Part shown: one piece after another, positions 35,227 to 43,404 of the stretch
Numbering within the stretch: position 1 is the first letter of the stretch
Layout: every line of letters begins with the position of its first letter
Assembly: GCF_001598375.1 (NCBI RefSeq)
Contig: NZ_BCYV01000019.1
Coordinates: 54,900 to 118,899 of the forward strand
Direction of reading: 5' to 3'
Source of the DNA: Novosphingobium capsulatum NBRC 12533
GTDB taxonomy: Bacteria > Pseudomonadota > Alphaproteobacteria > Sphingomonadales > Sphingomonadaceae
Length of the DNA stretch: 64,000 nt
Translations under genes and position numbers: made by a program
The notes under the pieces: generated by a model
The model's input: the letters and a program-made list of their open reading frames with translations, nothing else
Told to the model about the DNA's origin: nothing
The model's database searches: none

Positions 35227-35365
35227 GTTTCCACCACCCCCAACCCCCTCCTCTGAAGAGGAGGGGGCTTTTGCGTCCTTTCTCCCCGTCTTCGTCAGAG
35301 GAGGGGCTTTTACCACTCTTCTCCCCCTCCTCTTCAGAGGAGGGGGTCGGGGGGTGGTGGAAACC
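35227..35365. repeat. GC-rich palindromic repeat, copy C (compound)
   Basis: Starts GGTTTCCACCACCCCCAACC and ends GGGGGGTGGTGGAAACC, with three CCTC..GAGG hairpin units inside; the middle one is partial. Its left end is nearly identical to copy A at 12274. It lies between telA and the next gene on the same strand, and its right edge is 34 bp before that gene's ATG, so it may attenuate rather than fully stop transcription. Confidence 0.85.
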
Positions 35366-35398
35366 CAGAACCGACACTTCCTCAAGACAGGCCAAACC

Positions 35399-36178
35399 AT
35401 GACTGCATCGCAATCCGACCAAATCCTGCGCGCCGCGCGCGCCAGCCTGGCGCATCAGCGCGCCGGCGGGCGGCGGCGGTCGATCGGCTTGCGCTCGGCC
35501 GAACTCAAGCGGCAGCATGTGGCCAAGAAGGCCGCGCGCATCGCGATGGCGGTGGGCGTGGTGCTGGTCGCGGCGATGGCGCTGGGCCTGGTGATCGACG
35601 GGATCGGCCTGGTAGGGCTGTTGCTGACGGTGCTGGCGGTGATCGGCGTGGTGGGTTTCTTTGCCACCTATCCCCGGCTCAAGGTGCCGGACCTTGCCAC
35701 GATCAACCGCGGTGACGTGCGCACCATGGTGGGCCGCACGCAATTGTGGCTGGAAGCGCAGGCACCGGCCCTGCCCGCCCCGGCGGTGCGGCTGGTGGAT
35801 CAGATCGGCGCACAGCTCGATGGGCTGGGCGCGCAGTTGGAAGGGATCGATGCCAGCCAGCCGGCCGTGGCCGAAGTGCGCAGCCTGGTGGGGGAGCATC
35901 TGCCCGGCATGGTCGAAAGCTGGCGGCGCATCCCGACCCATCTGCGCCAGGAAGAGCGCGGCGGCCGCAATGCTGATCAGCAATTGGCCGATGGCCTGGC
36001 CCGCATCAGTGGCGAGATCGACCAGATCACCCGCCAGCTTGCCGCCGGAGACATCGATGCCCTGGCCGTGCGCGGCCGCTATCTTGACTATCGCTATGGC
36101 GATGCGCTGGAAGGCGATGCTTTGGCCGACAACGGCGCGCTCCCCGTGCGCCTTGTTCCGCCAGTGGAGAAGACATGA
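35399..36178 (+). CDS. Two-TM protein, XpaC-like
   Basis: A 259-aa protein with a basic N-terminus, two membrane segments at ~40-62 and ~66-86, and a long helical cytoplasmic domain with VRLVDQIGAQLDGLGAQLEG. The layout and its place after telA recall XpaC of the Bacillus xpaC-telA pair (5-bromo-4-chloroindolyl phosphate hydrolysis family). That match rests on architecture and context, not clear sequence identity. Its stop overlaps the next start. Confidence 0.65.
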   Translation: MTASQSDQILRAARASLAHQRAGGRRRSIGLRSAELKRQHVAKKAARIAMAVGVVLVAAMALGLVIDGIGLVGLLLTVLAVIGVVGFFATYPRLKVPDLATINRGDVRTMVGRTQLWLEAQAPALPAPAVRLVDQIGAQLDGLGAQLEGIDASQPAVAEVRSLVGEHLPGMVESWRRIPTHLRQEERGGRNADQQLADGLARISGEIDQITRQLAAGDIDALAVRGRYLDYRYGDALEGDALADNGALPVRLVPPVEKT

Positions 36179-36483
36179 TGCAAATTGCCCTGCCCCATTC
36201 CCTTGGCAAGGACGAGGTCCGCGCGCGCATGCAGGCCCGCCTGGGCGATGCCTCGGGCAAGGCCAGCGAATTGATCGGCGGCATGGCCCAGGTCGAAACG
36301 CAGTGGAACGATGCCGATCACCTGACCATGACGGTATCGGCCATGGGCTTTACCATCCCCAGCCAGGTGACGCTGGAAGATACCCAGGTGCTGTTTGACG
36401 TGGACATTCCCGCCGGGCTTGGCTTTGCCCGTGGCATGATCGAGGGGATGATCCGCGAAAAGGGCGAAAAGCTGCTGGCCTGA
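36175..36483 (+). CDS. Polyhydroxyalkanoic acid system family protein
   Basis: Small 102-aa protein that matches the PHA-granule-region family. It shows IALPHSLGKDEVRARMQARL, WNDADHLTMTVSAMGFTIPSQV and ARGMIEGMIREKGEKLL. The biochemical role is unknown, and no phaC or phasin gene is nearby. It starts at ATGATG overlapping the XpaC-like stop, so the three genes from telA form an operon. Confidence 0.85.
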   Translation: MMQIALPHSLGKDEVRARMQARLGDASGKASELIGGMAQVETQWNDADHLTMTVSAMGFTIPSQVTLEDTQVLFDVDIPAGLGFARGMIEGMIREKGEKLLA

Positions 36484-36496
36484 TACCGGGCCATAT

Positions 36497-36525
36497 CGCT
36501 GCCGAACCTCGTGCGTTCGGCAGCG
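36497..36525. terminator. Hairpin between convergent genes
   Basis: CGCTGCCGAAC and GTTCGGCAGCG form a perfect 11-bp stem with a 7-nt loop, 13 bp after the PHA-family stop and 6 bp before the DUF2721 stop. It has only ATTGTT after it, so termination may be partial. It can serve both strands. Confidence 0.65.
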
Positions 36526-36530
36526 ATTGT

Positions 36531-36977
36531 TCACAGGTCCTTGCGTTCCAGTTCGAGAAACTCGGGCGGCAGGCGCAGGGTGCTGGCGACCAGCCGCGTT
36601 TCCAGCAGCAGATAGATCAGCGCCACCATCAACAGCGCAATGGCGATGAAGAACGTGGTCGCCGTGACATCGCCCAGATGCGCGATGCCGGTGATCTGGT
36701 TGAAGAACAGCGAGCCCACCGTCACCCCGATGCCCAGGCCCGAGAGCACCAGCAGCAGGAGCGCGCGGCCGATCAGCTGGATGCGCCGATCGACATAGCG
36801 CATTTCCACCACCACGGCATCGTGCGCCACGCCGGTGGTTTCGGCATGCAGCTGCTGCAAGTGGCGTGACCGATCGACGATGCGTCCCAGCCGCGTGGTG
36901 AGGATGTTCATGATATTGCCGATCGCCACCAGCACGAAGACCGGGGCGAGCGACAGCTGGATGGTTTGCGCGATCAT
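36531..36977 (-). CDS. DUF2721 family membrane protein
   Basis: Inner-membrane protein, 148 aa, with hydrophobic segments at ~6-25, 70-92 and 105-127. The motif LAPVFVLVAIGNIMNILTTRLGRIVDR matches DUF2721 proteins. A conserved acidic/basic central region (VVVEMRYVDRRIQLI) is present. No function is established. It lies downstream of the GH130 gene on the same strand. Confidence 0.85.
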   Translation of the reverse strand: MIAQTIQLSLAPVFVLVAIGNIMNILTTRLGRIVDRSRHLQQLHAETTGVAHDAVVVEMRYVDRRIQLIGRALLLLVLSGLGIGVTVGSLFFNQITGIAHLGDVTATTFFIAIALLMVALIYLLLETRLVASTLRLPPEFLELERKDL

Positions 36978-37020
36978 GCCGTCCCTCTTGCGGCCAAGAA
37001 CGCGGCACTGGCAAGCACGG

Positions 37021-38397
37021 TCATTCCATCAGATCGAGGATATCATCCACGCCGATCGTGGCGAAACCCACCGCGCTATCGGAAATACCGTAGGGCACCA
37101 GCAGGTTATCCTCCACCATCAGCGCGCCGCAGGTATAGACCACGTTGGGCACGTAGCCATAGCGATCGGCATCAATGGCGGTGAGCAGCGGCACCTTGCT
37201 GCGCGCGATCACGCGCGAAGGGTCATCGCGATCGAGCAACGCGCAGCCCAGCGCATACTTGCGCATGGCGCCTACGCCATGGGTAAGCAGAAGCCAGCCC
37301 TGATCGGTGAGGATCGGGCTGCCGCAATTGCCGATCTGCACGAATTCCCACGGGAATTTCGGCTCCATCAGCAAGACGCCATCATCGTCCCAGCAATCCA
37401 GCCGGTCTGAGCGGAGCAGGAACAGGTTCTTGCCATCCTGGCGCCCGACCATGGCATAGCGCCCGTCGATCGCCTGGGGAAACAGCGCCATGCCCTTGTT
37501 GCGCCCGGCGCGGCCCTGGATCGGCTCAAGCCCGAAGCGGCGAAAATCGCGCGTGCGCAGCAGCTCCGAGCGGATCGAGCTGCCCGAATAGGCGGTATAG
37601 GTGCCGATCCATTCGTAATCGCCGCCGCCGTGATCGAACCGCACCAGCCGCAGGTCTTCCAGCCCGCCGCGCTGCTGCTCGGTCACGGGGAAGATCACGC
37701 TGTTCGACAGGGTGCTTTCGGCATGGCGATGCAAGGCCACGATCTGGTCACCGGCGGGCGGAGTGCTGGCGTCGGGCAGCATGGCCGTGGCAAACGCGCT
37801 TTGCGGCCACAGCTGGAACGTGCCGTCGGCATTGGCCACGCCCTCACGGAACACGATCGAGCTGATATGCCCTTCGCCCACCGCCCGCAGGCTCATGACA
37901 AAGCGCACCGCACCATCGAGCATGCCCGATTGATCGGGATGGGGCACGATCGACGGATTCATCAAGGCTGCCGCAGCATAAGTATATTCGTGGCAGAAAT
38001 AGGCGCCGATCAGGCGCCGGCGTACGGGCGGAATGGCATCATCGTCAAGGTCGAGCGCCTGGCGCACTTCGGCATAGCGTTCCTCGAACAGCTGCTCCGT
38101 CTGCCAGTGGCGTTCCTCGAAATCGTGGAGGACGCGGGCATATTCCTCGGCCGCCTCGGCCTCGCCCAGCGAGAGGACATCCTCTACCAGGCGCGCCGCA
38201 CGCGAGCCGCCGCCCGCGCCGCCCTGCCAGCCCAGATGAAAGGGCCGCAGCACGACGCGTGACGGATCGGCATGAAGCCGTTGCTCAAGAATGCGCAGGC
38301 CATTGCCCACCCCATCGGGGCGCGTTCCCACAGGGTTGGCCGCCACCGTGTCAGCTGGCGTGAGACTGGGATTTGTAGGCTCGGTCGCCAAGGACAC
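37021..38397 (-). CDS. GH130-family glycoside phosphorylase or hydrolase
   Basis: Five-bladed beta-propeller enzyme, 458 aa. GH130 features are NPSIVPHPDQSG, LEDLRLVRFD (the EDxR motif), GRAGRNKGMALFPQ and GNCGSPILTDQGWLLLTHGVG. GH130 members phosphorolyse or hydrolyse beta-mannosides, often with beta-1,2 or beta-1,4 links. An N-terminal ~110-residue helical extension is unusual. The annotated GTG abuts GGAG; TTG 38391 with AAGGAG 5 bp upstream may be the true start. It overlaps the end of the GT4 fusion gene by 47 bp, so the two work together. Confidence 0.88.
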   Translation of the reverse strand: MSLATEPTNPSLTPADTVAANPVGTRPDGVGNGLRILEQRLHADPSRVVLRPFHLGWQGGAGGGSRAARLVEDVLSLGEAEAAEEYARVLHDFEERHWQTEQLFEERYAEVRQALDLDDDAIPPVRRRLIGAYFCHEYTYAAAALMNPSIVPHPDQSGMLDGAVRFVMSLRAVGEGHISSIVFREGVANADGTFQLWPQSAFATAMLPDASTPPAGDQIVALHRHAESTLSNSVIFPVTEQQRGGLEDLRLVRFDHGGGDYEWIGTYTAYSGSSIRSELLRTRDFRRFGLEPIQGRAGRNKGMALFPQAIDGRYAMVGRQDGKNLFLLRSDRLDCWDDDGVLLMEPKFPWEFVQIGNCGSPILTDQGWLLLTHGVGAMRKYALGCALLDRDDPSRVIARSKVPLLTAIDADRYGYVPNVVYTCGALMVEDNLLVPYGISDSAVGFATIGVDDILDLME

Positions 38398-40789
38398 TCC
38401 TTACCTTGCTGGATGGGCCAAACGATTGGCCAAGGGCTGCGGTTTCGCTGCCAACGCGCGGGCCGCTGGCCCGTTCCAACTCGGCAAGCGCATAATGTGC
38501 CAGCTGGAATGCCAGGATTGATTCGGCGCCGCAATTGGCATTGATGCCGCGCGGGGTAATGCCATCGCGACACCGCCCGCTAGCCAGATCGCCGAGCGGC
38601 TGGGCACGGTCGTTTGCGCCCAGGAACCAGCGATAGGCGGCCTGGGCATGGCTGCGCCACAGCGCTTGCGACGCGCCGCGGGCACCGTGCTCGTCCCGGC
38701 TGGCTTCGGCCTGCCAGGCTGCCGCGCATGCTTCCACCGCGGCCCAGGCTTCCAGCGGCTGCTGGTCGAATGGCTTGGCTTCATAAGATACGGCATGAGG
38801 CGGGGTGAAGGTTTCCGAACCAATCGCACGAAACTGACCTGTGGCAGTGGTCTGTTGCGCCACGATGAACCGCAAGGCTTCCAGCCCGCTTTCCAGCCAG
38901 TCTGCCCGGTTCATGAGATGGCCTGCACGAATCAGCGCTTCGGGCAGGCGCGGATTGTCATAGCCCAGCATGGCTTCGAACCACGCCCAATCGGGGCGCC
39001 GCCCTTCGGCCAGCAAGGCATGAAGCACCGCGCCGCCGCGTTCGACCAACTCCCGGCTGGGACGGTGATCGGGCTCCACCGCCAGAACCTGCGCCGCGCC
39101 GAGAACGGCAAAGGCAATACTGCGCGGGTATTCGACGCTGCCCAGCGGATCGAGCACGATGTCATACCACTGCCGCGCCCATGCGCGCAGGCCTGCGTCC
39201 GGCGCGTGGGCCACGGCATGGCCCAAGGCCCACAGCGCGCGGCCATTGCTGTCTTCCGAGCCGACGTCTTCGCACCAGGAACGGTCGAACGCCATGAAGT
39301 TGCGGAAGCGGCCTGCCTCGGGATTCCAGGCGTGCTGGACGAACGAGGCGAAGACCGTGGCCCAGCGCTGGCGCTCGGCCAGGGGAATGCTATCGGCCAC
39401 ACCCATCAGCATCAGCGCGCGGACATTGTCATCCAGGCAGTAGCCATGGCGGCGATCGGGCACCACGCCGATTGCATGCTGCAACATGCCGGTGCTGTCA
39501 CACATCGCCCAGACCCCGCTGGTGCCCGGCGTGGCGGTCAACGGCGGCAGCTGCGGCGCGGTGGCGGCCACGGTGTTGACCAGCTGGGCGCAGCTTTCGG
39601 CAAAGCGCGGCCAGATCGTTTCGCGGCCACGCGCATAGGCGCGGCGCTGCATGGCATCGAGCGCCGCAGGATCACCCAGCAACGCGTTGACGGCATCCGC
39701 CAGCGCCTGCGCCGAGCGCGGCGGCACCAGCGCGCCTACGCCATCGGCGAGAAGTTCACGCGCGTGAAGATAAGGCGTGGAAACCACCGCCTTGCCCAGC
39801 GCCACGGCATAGCTCAGCGTGCCCGAGGTGGACTGCTGCAGGTTGGGATAAGGCGTGAGGTAGATGTCGCAGGCTTCAAGCTGGTCAAGCAGTTCGCCGG
39901 TTTCGAGGAAGCGATTTTCCCACAGCACGTGATCGGCCACGCCCAGCTGGCGCGCCAGGTCCATCAGGCTGTCGCGATAGGCTTCGCCTTCTGCGGCAAC
40001 CAGGTTGGGATGCGTCGCGCCGACAATGCGATACACCGTGTTGGGGTGTGCCGCGACGATCGCCGGCAAGGCCTCGATCGCGGTTTCCAGGCCCTTGCCT
40101 TGGCCCAAAAGGCCAAAGGTCATGATCACGTTCTTACCTTCAAGGCCAGCGCGGGCCTTGAACTGGGCATGGCGCCCGAACGGGCGATCGGGTGCGCCGT
40201 GGGCAATCACGGTAACCCGCTTGGGATCGACGCCATAGACCGCGGCCAGAACATCGCGGCCATGTTCGCTCATGACCATGACGCCGCTGGCGCGATCGAG
40301 GATATGATCGAGCACCGCGCGCTGCTCGGCAGAAGGGCTGGCCAGCACGGTGTGCAGCGTCACGATCAGAGGCGCGGCCACGCGATCGAGCAGTTCGAGC
40401 ACCATGGCGCCAGCTTCGCCGCCAAAGATGCCATATTCATGCTGAAGCCACACCGCATCGACGGCGTCCTCGTTGATGCGCCGCGCGGCAATGCGATAGT
40501 CTTCGGGCTGATCGGCCCGGATCACGCTGCGCGCATCGGGATAGGGCAGCGGCTCGGTCGGGCTGTCGATGACATGCAGGTCGACCGACAGCTCGGGGTG
40601 ATGCAGCCCCAGCTGCTCGAACACGTCAGTGGTAAACGTGGCAATGCCGCACTTGCGCGGCGCGAAGCCCCCAATCAGCGCCACGCGGCGGGCGGGTGCA
40701 CGGGAAGCTGCATCGGTACCGAAGAAATCAAGCACGGCCCCTGCAACAGGGGTGGCGCGCCGCAAGGAAGTGGAAAGGTCACGTGTCAT
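38351..40789 (-). CDS. GT4 glycosyltransferase fused to an (alpha/alpha) glycosidase-like domain
   Basis: Large 812-aa bifunctional protein. Residues ~35-420 are a GT-B glycosyltransferase of family 4: GGFAPRKCGIATFTTDVF, VWLQHEYGIFGGEAG, VTLHTVLASP, and the donor site TPYPNLQQSTSGTLSYAVALGKAV. Residues ~450-800 are all-helical with repeated barrel-like segments (YCLDDNVRALMLMGVAD; SEDSNGRALWALGHAV; NANCGAESILAFQLA), resembling an (alpha/alpha)6 glycosidase or lyase. The pairing with GH130 suggests making and trimming one mannose-containing glycan. The start is MTRDLSTSL. Confidence 0.85.
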   Translation of the reverse strand: MTRDLSTSLRRATPVAGAVLDFFGTDAASRAPARRVALIGGFAPRKCGIATFTTDVFEQLGLHHPELSVDLHVIDSPTEPLPYPDARSVIRADQPEDYRIAARRINEDAVDAVWLQHEYGIFGGEAGAMVLELLDRVAAPLIVTLHTVLASPSAEQRAVLDHILDRASGVMVMSEHGRDVLAAVYGVDPKRVTVIAHGAPDRPFGRHAQFKARAGLEGKNVIMTFGLLGQGKGLETAIEALPAIVAAHPNTVYRIVGATHPNLVAAEGEAYRDSLMDLARQLGVADHVLWENRFLETGELLDQLEACDIYLTPYPNLQQSTSGTLSYAVALGKAVVSTPYLHARELLADGVGALVPPRSAQALADAVNALLGDPAALDAMQRRAYARGRETIWPRFAESCAQLVNTVAATAPQLPPLTATPGTSGVWAMCDSTGMLQHAIGVVPDRRHGYCLDDNVRALMLMGVADSIPLAERQRWATVFASFVQHAWNPEAGRFRNFMAFDRSWCEDVGSEDSNGRALWALGHAVAHAPDAGLRAWARQWYDIVLDPLGSVEYPRSIAFAVLGAAQVLAVEPDHRPSRELVERGGAVLHALLAEGRRPDWAWFEAMLGYDNPRLPEALIRAGHLMNRADWLESGLEALRFIVAQQTTATGQFRAIGSETFTPPHAVSYEAKPFDQQPLEAWAAVEACAAAWQAEASRDEHGARGASQALWRSHAQAAYRWFLGANDRAQPLGDLASGRCRDGITPRGINANCGAESILAFQLAHYALAELERASGPRVGSETAALGQSFGPSSKVRSVLGDRAYKSQSHAS

Positions 40790-40965
40790 CTGGCTGGCTC
40801 GCCCCGAATATGTCTGTTCGATGAACCAACGATGGAACCGGGATAAAGTTGCATTGCGCCGCAACGTCATCGTCACGTTACGTGCTGATTTTGTCGCTGA
40901 AAAAAGGCGACTCACAGGTGCGGCGCTGCAAAAACAACAAGGTTTCCGCGCCACGCTAACACATG

Positions 40966-41721
40966 TTAGGGCGCCCACCAGCGTTGGCGCCAGCCATATT
41001 CGGCTTCTATCGCCTGGCCTTGCGCATCGCGCGCCGGGCGGAAGCGGAAGCGCTGCATAGCCAGGCGGCAGGTGATGGCATCAGCTTCGTCGTTGCCGCT
41101 GGCCTGTTGCACGCGGCACCCCACCGGATTGCCCTGCGTATCCACCCGCAGCACGATCACCACCTGGCGGCCGGCACGATCGGCGCGGCCGGCGGCGGGA
41201 TAATCGCGCGCGGCGGTGATGTCTCCGGCGATCTTGGCCACGCGCTGTGCCGCGCCACCGCCATCACCATTGCCGGCAGCGCCGCTACCCGTTCCCGAGC
41301 CCGCGACGGCGCCGCCGTTGCCCGTGCCAGTGGGGCCGGCGCCGGACCGTGCCGCGTCGCCAGTCCCCGCCACCGGGGCGGCCGGCAAGGCCGGGATAAC
41401 GATGCGGGGCGGTGGGGCAATGATTTCTTTGGGCCGCGCCTTGCGCCCCATCGCCCCGGCAGCCCCCGAAGCGGCATGGCTTTGCCGCATGCTGCTGCTG
41501 GGCGGCGGGGTGGGCGTGGGTGTGGGTTCGGGCGGAGCGTAGAGCACGAATGCCGGATCGGGCAGGCGCAGCGCGCCAATGCCCCCAGCCAGGCCGTGCA
41601 CCAGCGCCAGAATCAGGCCGACATGGAGCAGCGCAACCACGCCGCCGATCAACAGCTGGCGCTGCCAGCGGACATCCTGACCGAAGGTCTCGTAAGGAAA
41701 ACGAATCGCGCGCGGGGCCAT
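40966..41721 (-). CDS. TonB-like energy transducer
   Basis: A 251-aa protein with a cytoplasmic N-terminus, one TM anchor at ~22-45 (LLIGGVVALLHVGLILALVH), a Pro/Thr-rich spacer (PEPTPTPTPPP), a Gly-rich linker and a C-terminal TonB domain (VVIVLRVDTQGNPVGCRVQQ, MQRFRFRPARD). The TonB role is to pass proton-motive force to outer-membrane receptors. No exbB/exbD genes adjoin it. Two Cys in the C-domain may pair. ATG 41721 is used; TTG 41727 is possible. Confidence 0.85.
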   Translation of the reverse strand: MAPRAIRFPYETFGQDVRWQRQLLIGGVVALLHVGLILALVHGLAGGIGALRLPDPAFVLYAPPEPTPTPTPPPSSSMRQSHAASGAAGAMGRKARPKEIIAPPPRIVIPALPAAPVAGTGDAARSGAGPTGTGNGGAVAGSGTGSGAAGNGDGGGAAQRVAKIAGDITAARDYPAAGRADRAGRQVVIVLRVDTQGNPVGCRVQQASGNDEADAITCRLAMQRFRFRPARDAQGQAIEAEYGWRQRWWAP

Positions 41722-41941
41722 GGCCAAGCCATAATCCCTGGCGCATCGCGCTGGTTCCCAAGGGCATGATCCGGGCGAAAAACGGGCCAAAGCGTTGCAA
41801 TCAGGGGATAGACCCCCTGGATGCAACGCTATTCGTATCATCGGCAGTTTCGCGTATGCCGCAGATGGGGTAGGGTTTTGTGGAATTGGCGTTGTGCCGC
41901 GCCTTCGCGCCCGGCACCAACAAACGCCACCAAGGATTGCA

Positions 41942-42295
41942 ATGATGAGAATTCTGGTTGTCGAGGACGAGCCCCTGCTCGCAATGCTGCTGGAGGAAAA
42001 CCTGGCAGACCTCGGCCATGACAAGGTAACGGCAGTGGCCACGGTGGACCAGGCGCTCTCCGCGCTGGACGAAGGCCCGGTCGATGCCGCCCTGCTCGAT
42101 TTTTCACTGGGCAGCGACACCACCTCGGTGCCAGTAGCGCTGCGCCTGCGCGAGGAAGGCACGCCGTTCTTTTATCTGTCGGGGCATGCCTCGTTCGATC
42201 CCGATGCCGGCGCGCCCGAAGCGCCGATGCTGCCCAAGCCGGTCAGCCTCGAAGCGCTGCGCGAGGCGCTGTCCACGCTGGCTGACGCGCGCTGA
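41942..42295 (+). CDS. Single-domain response regulator
   Basis: Receiver domain only, 117 aa. It starts with ILVVEDEP (acidic pocket D9/E10), has the phospho-acceptor D53 in ALLDFSLG, the conserved Ser in YLSGHAS, and the switch Lys at K99 (PKPV). No output domain or partner kinase is nearby. Such proteins act as phosphate shuttles or sinks, or bind a target directly. Two ATGs overlap at the start (41942, 41945). Confidence 0.9.
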   Translation: MMRILVVEDEPLLAMLLEENLADLGHDKVTAVATVDQALSALDEGPVDAALLDFSLGSDTTSVPVALRLREEGTPFFYLSGHASFDPDAGAPEAPMLPKPVSLEALREALSTLADAR

Positions 42296-42341
42296 GCCGC
42301 CCATTCCCGGCGGGCAGGCCAACTTTCCCGGGCCGGGTCGC

Positions 42342-43145
42342 TCAACTTTCCAGGAAACTGTCGTCCCGCGCCAGGCTGACCAGCCGCAGCCCGTGCGCCT
42401 GCGCGCGCTCTGCCGCCAAGGTCGAGGCTGCGGACACGGTGACGAGTAGCGGCACGCCGGCGATCACGGCCTTCTGCACCAGTTCATAGCTGCACCGCGC
42501 CGTCAGGACGACAAAGCCGCTGGCCGGGTCGATTCCCGTCCGCGCCAGGGCGCCGACCAGCTTGTCGAAGGCATTGTGGCGCCCCACGTCCTCGCGCAGC
42601 GCCTGGATCGTGCCATCGCCCGTGCAGAATGCGGCGGCATGGGCGGCGCGGGTGGCACGGCCCAGCGTCTGGTGATCGCCCATGGCTGCGGTGGCGCGAA
42701 AGATTGCCGCATCGCTGACGGTCAGTGCGGCGCCCACCTGCGGCAAGGGGCGCAAGACCTGCTCCAGGCTTTCGATCCCGCACAGGCCGCACGAACCTTC
42801 GGACAGGCGCAGCCGCGCCCGCTCCATCAAGGGGGCAGCATCGGCCATGGCCAGCGTGATCCGCAAGATCCAGCCCCGCCCCTCGATCTCGGCTGCTTGC
42901 GCCGCCACGAACCCGGAAGGATCGGCGATCAACTGTTCCGACAGGCAAAAGCCCAGCGCATAGTCTTCAAGATCGGTGGGCGTGGCCATCATCACGGCAT
43001 AGCCCAGGCCATTGATCTCGATCGCCACGGGCGCTTCCTGCGCCAGCGCGCGGGCGCGCGGCACGGGCGGGCGGCCATCGGCGAAATGTTCGACAAAGGC
43101 GTGGTCGGCCGCGCCGGGCGGCAGGTCAGCCGGCATCGGCGCCAT
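42342..43145 (-). CDS. fdhD: Formate dehydrogenase accessory sulfurtransferase FdhD (FdsC)
   Basis: Transfers sulfur from a cysteine desulfurase to the molybdenum cofactor of formate dehydrogenase. It is ~267 aa. The active-site Cys pair lies in EGSCGLCGIESL, and GTIQALREDVGRHNAFDKLVG and LTARCSYELVQKA are family signatures. Starts at 43145 (MAPMPAD) or 43136 both overlap the fdsD end. Last gene of the fds operon. Confidence 0.95.
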   Translation of the reverse strand: MAPMPADLPPGAADHAFVEHFADGRPPVPRARALAQEAPVAIEINGLGYAVMMATPTDLEDYALGFCLSEQLIADPSGFVAAQAAEIEGRGWILRITLAMADAAPLMERARLRLSEGSCGLCGIESLEQVLRPLPQVGAALTVSDAAIFRATAAMGDHQTLGRATRAAHAAAFCTGDGTIQALREDVGRHNAFDKLVGALARTGIDPASGFVVLTARCSYELVQKAVIAGVPLLVTVSAASTLAAERAQAHGLRLVSLARDDSFLES

Positions 43146-43404
43146 GGTGCGCGGGGTCGGTCGCCTTGGTTTGCGGTGGCGGGGCGTGGCCGGCGGCCAG
43201 TTCGGCCAGGGCCGTGCGCGCGATCGGATCGAGCCCGTCCTCGCCATGGGCGGCAAGGTGGGCAAAGATTTGGCGTAGCATCGCCGGCGTCCAGAACGCG
43301 TGCAGGTGATCGGCCAGAGCCGCCGCCGGGTGCGGCTCGTGCACCAGGTTGCGGGCGATCTGGTTGGCCATATAGACCAGCTTGGCTTCGGTCTGCCCGC
43401 TCAT
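43126..43404 (-). CDS. fdsD: Formate dehydrogenase subunit delta
   Basis: Small 92-aa protein of the FdsD family. MSGQTEAKLVYMANQIARNL and HAFWTPAMLRQIFAHLAAHG are typical. It is needed for activity of soluble NAD-dependent formate dehydrogenases and binds near the alpha subunit. It overlaps both neighbours by a few bp, so translation runs straight from fdsA to fdhD. Confidence 0.93.
   Translation of the reverse strand: MSGQTEAKLVYMANQIARNLVHEPHPAAALADHLHAFWTPAMLRQIFAHLAAHGEDGLDPIARTALAELAAGHAPPPQTKATDPAHHGADAG

Noticed and set aside
35227..35365. Compound hairpin repeat read as a possible CRISPR array
   Set aside because: The units are palindromic and contiguous, with no regular unique spacers and no cas genes nearby.
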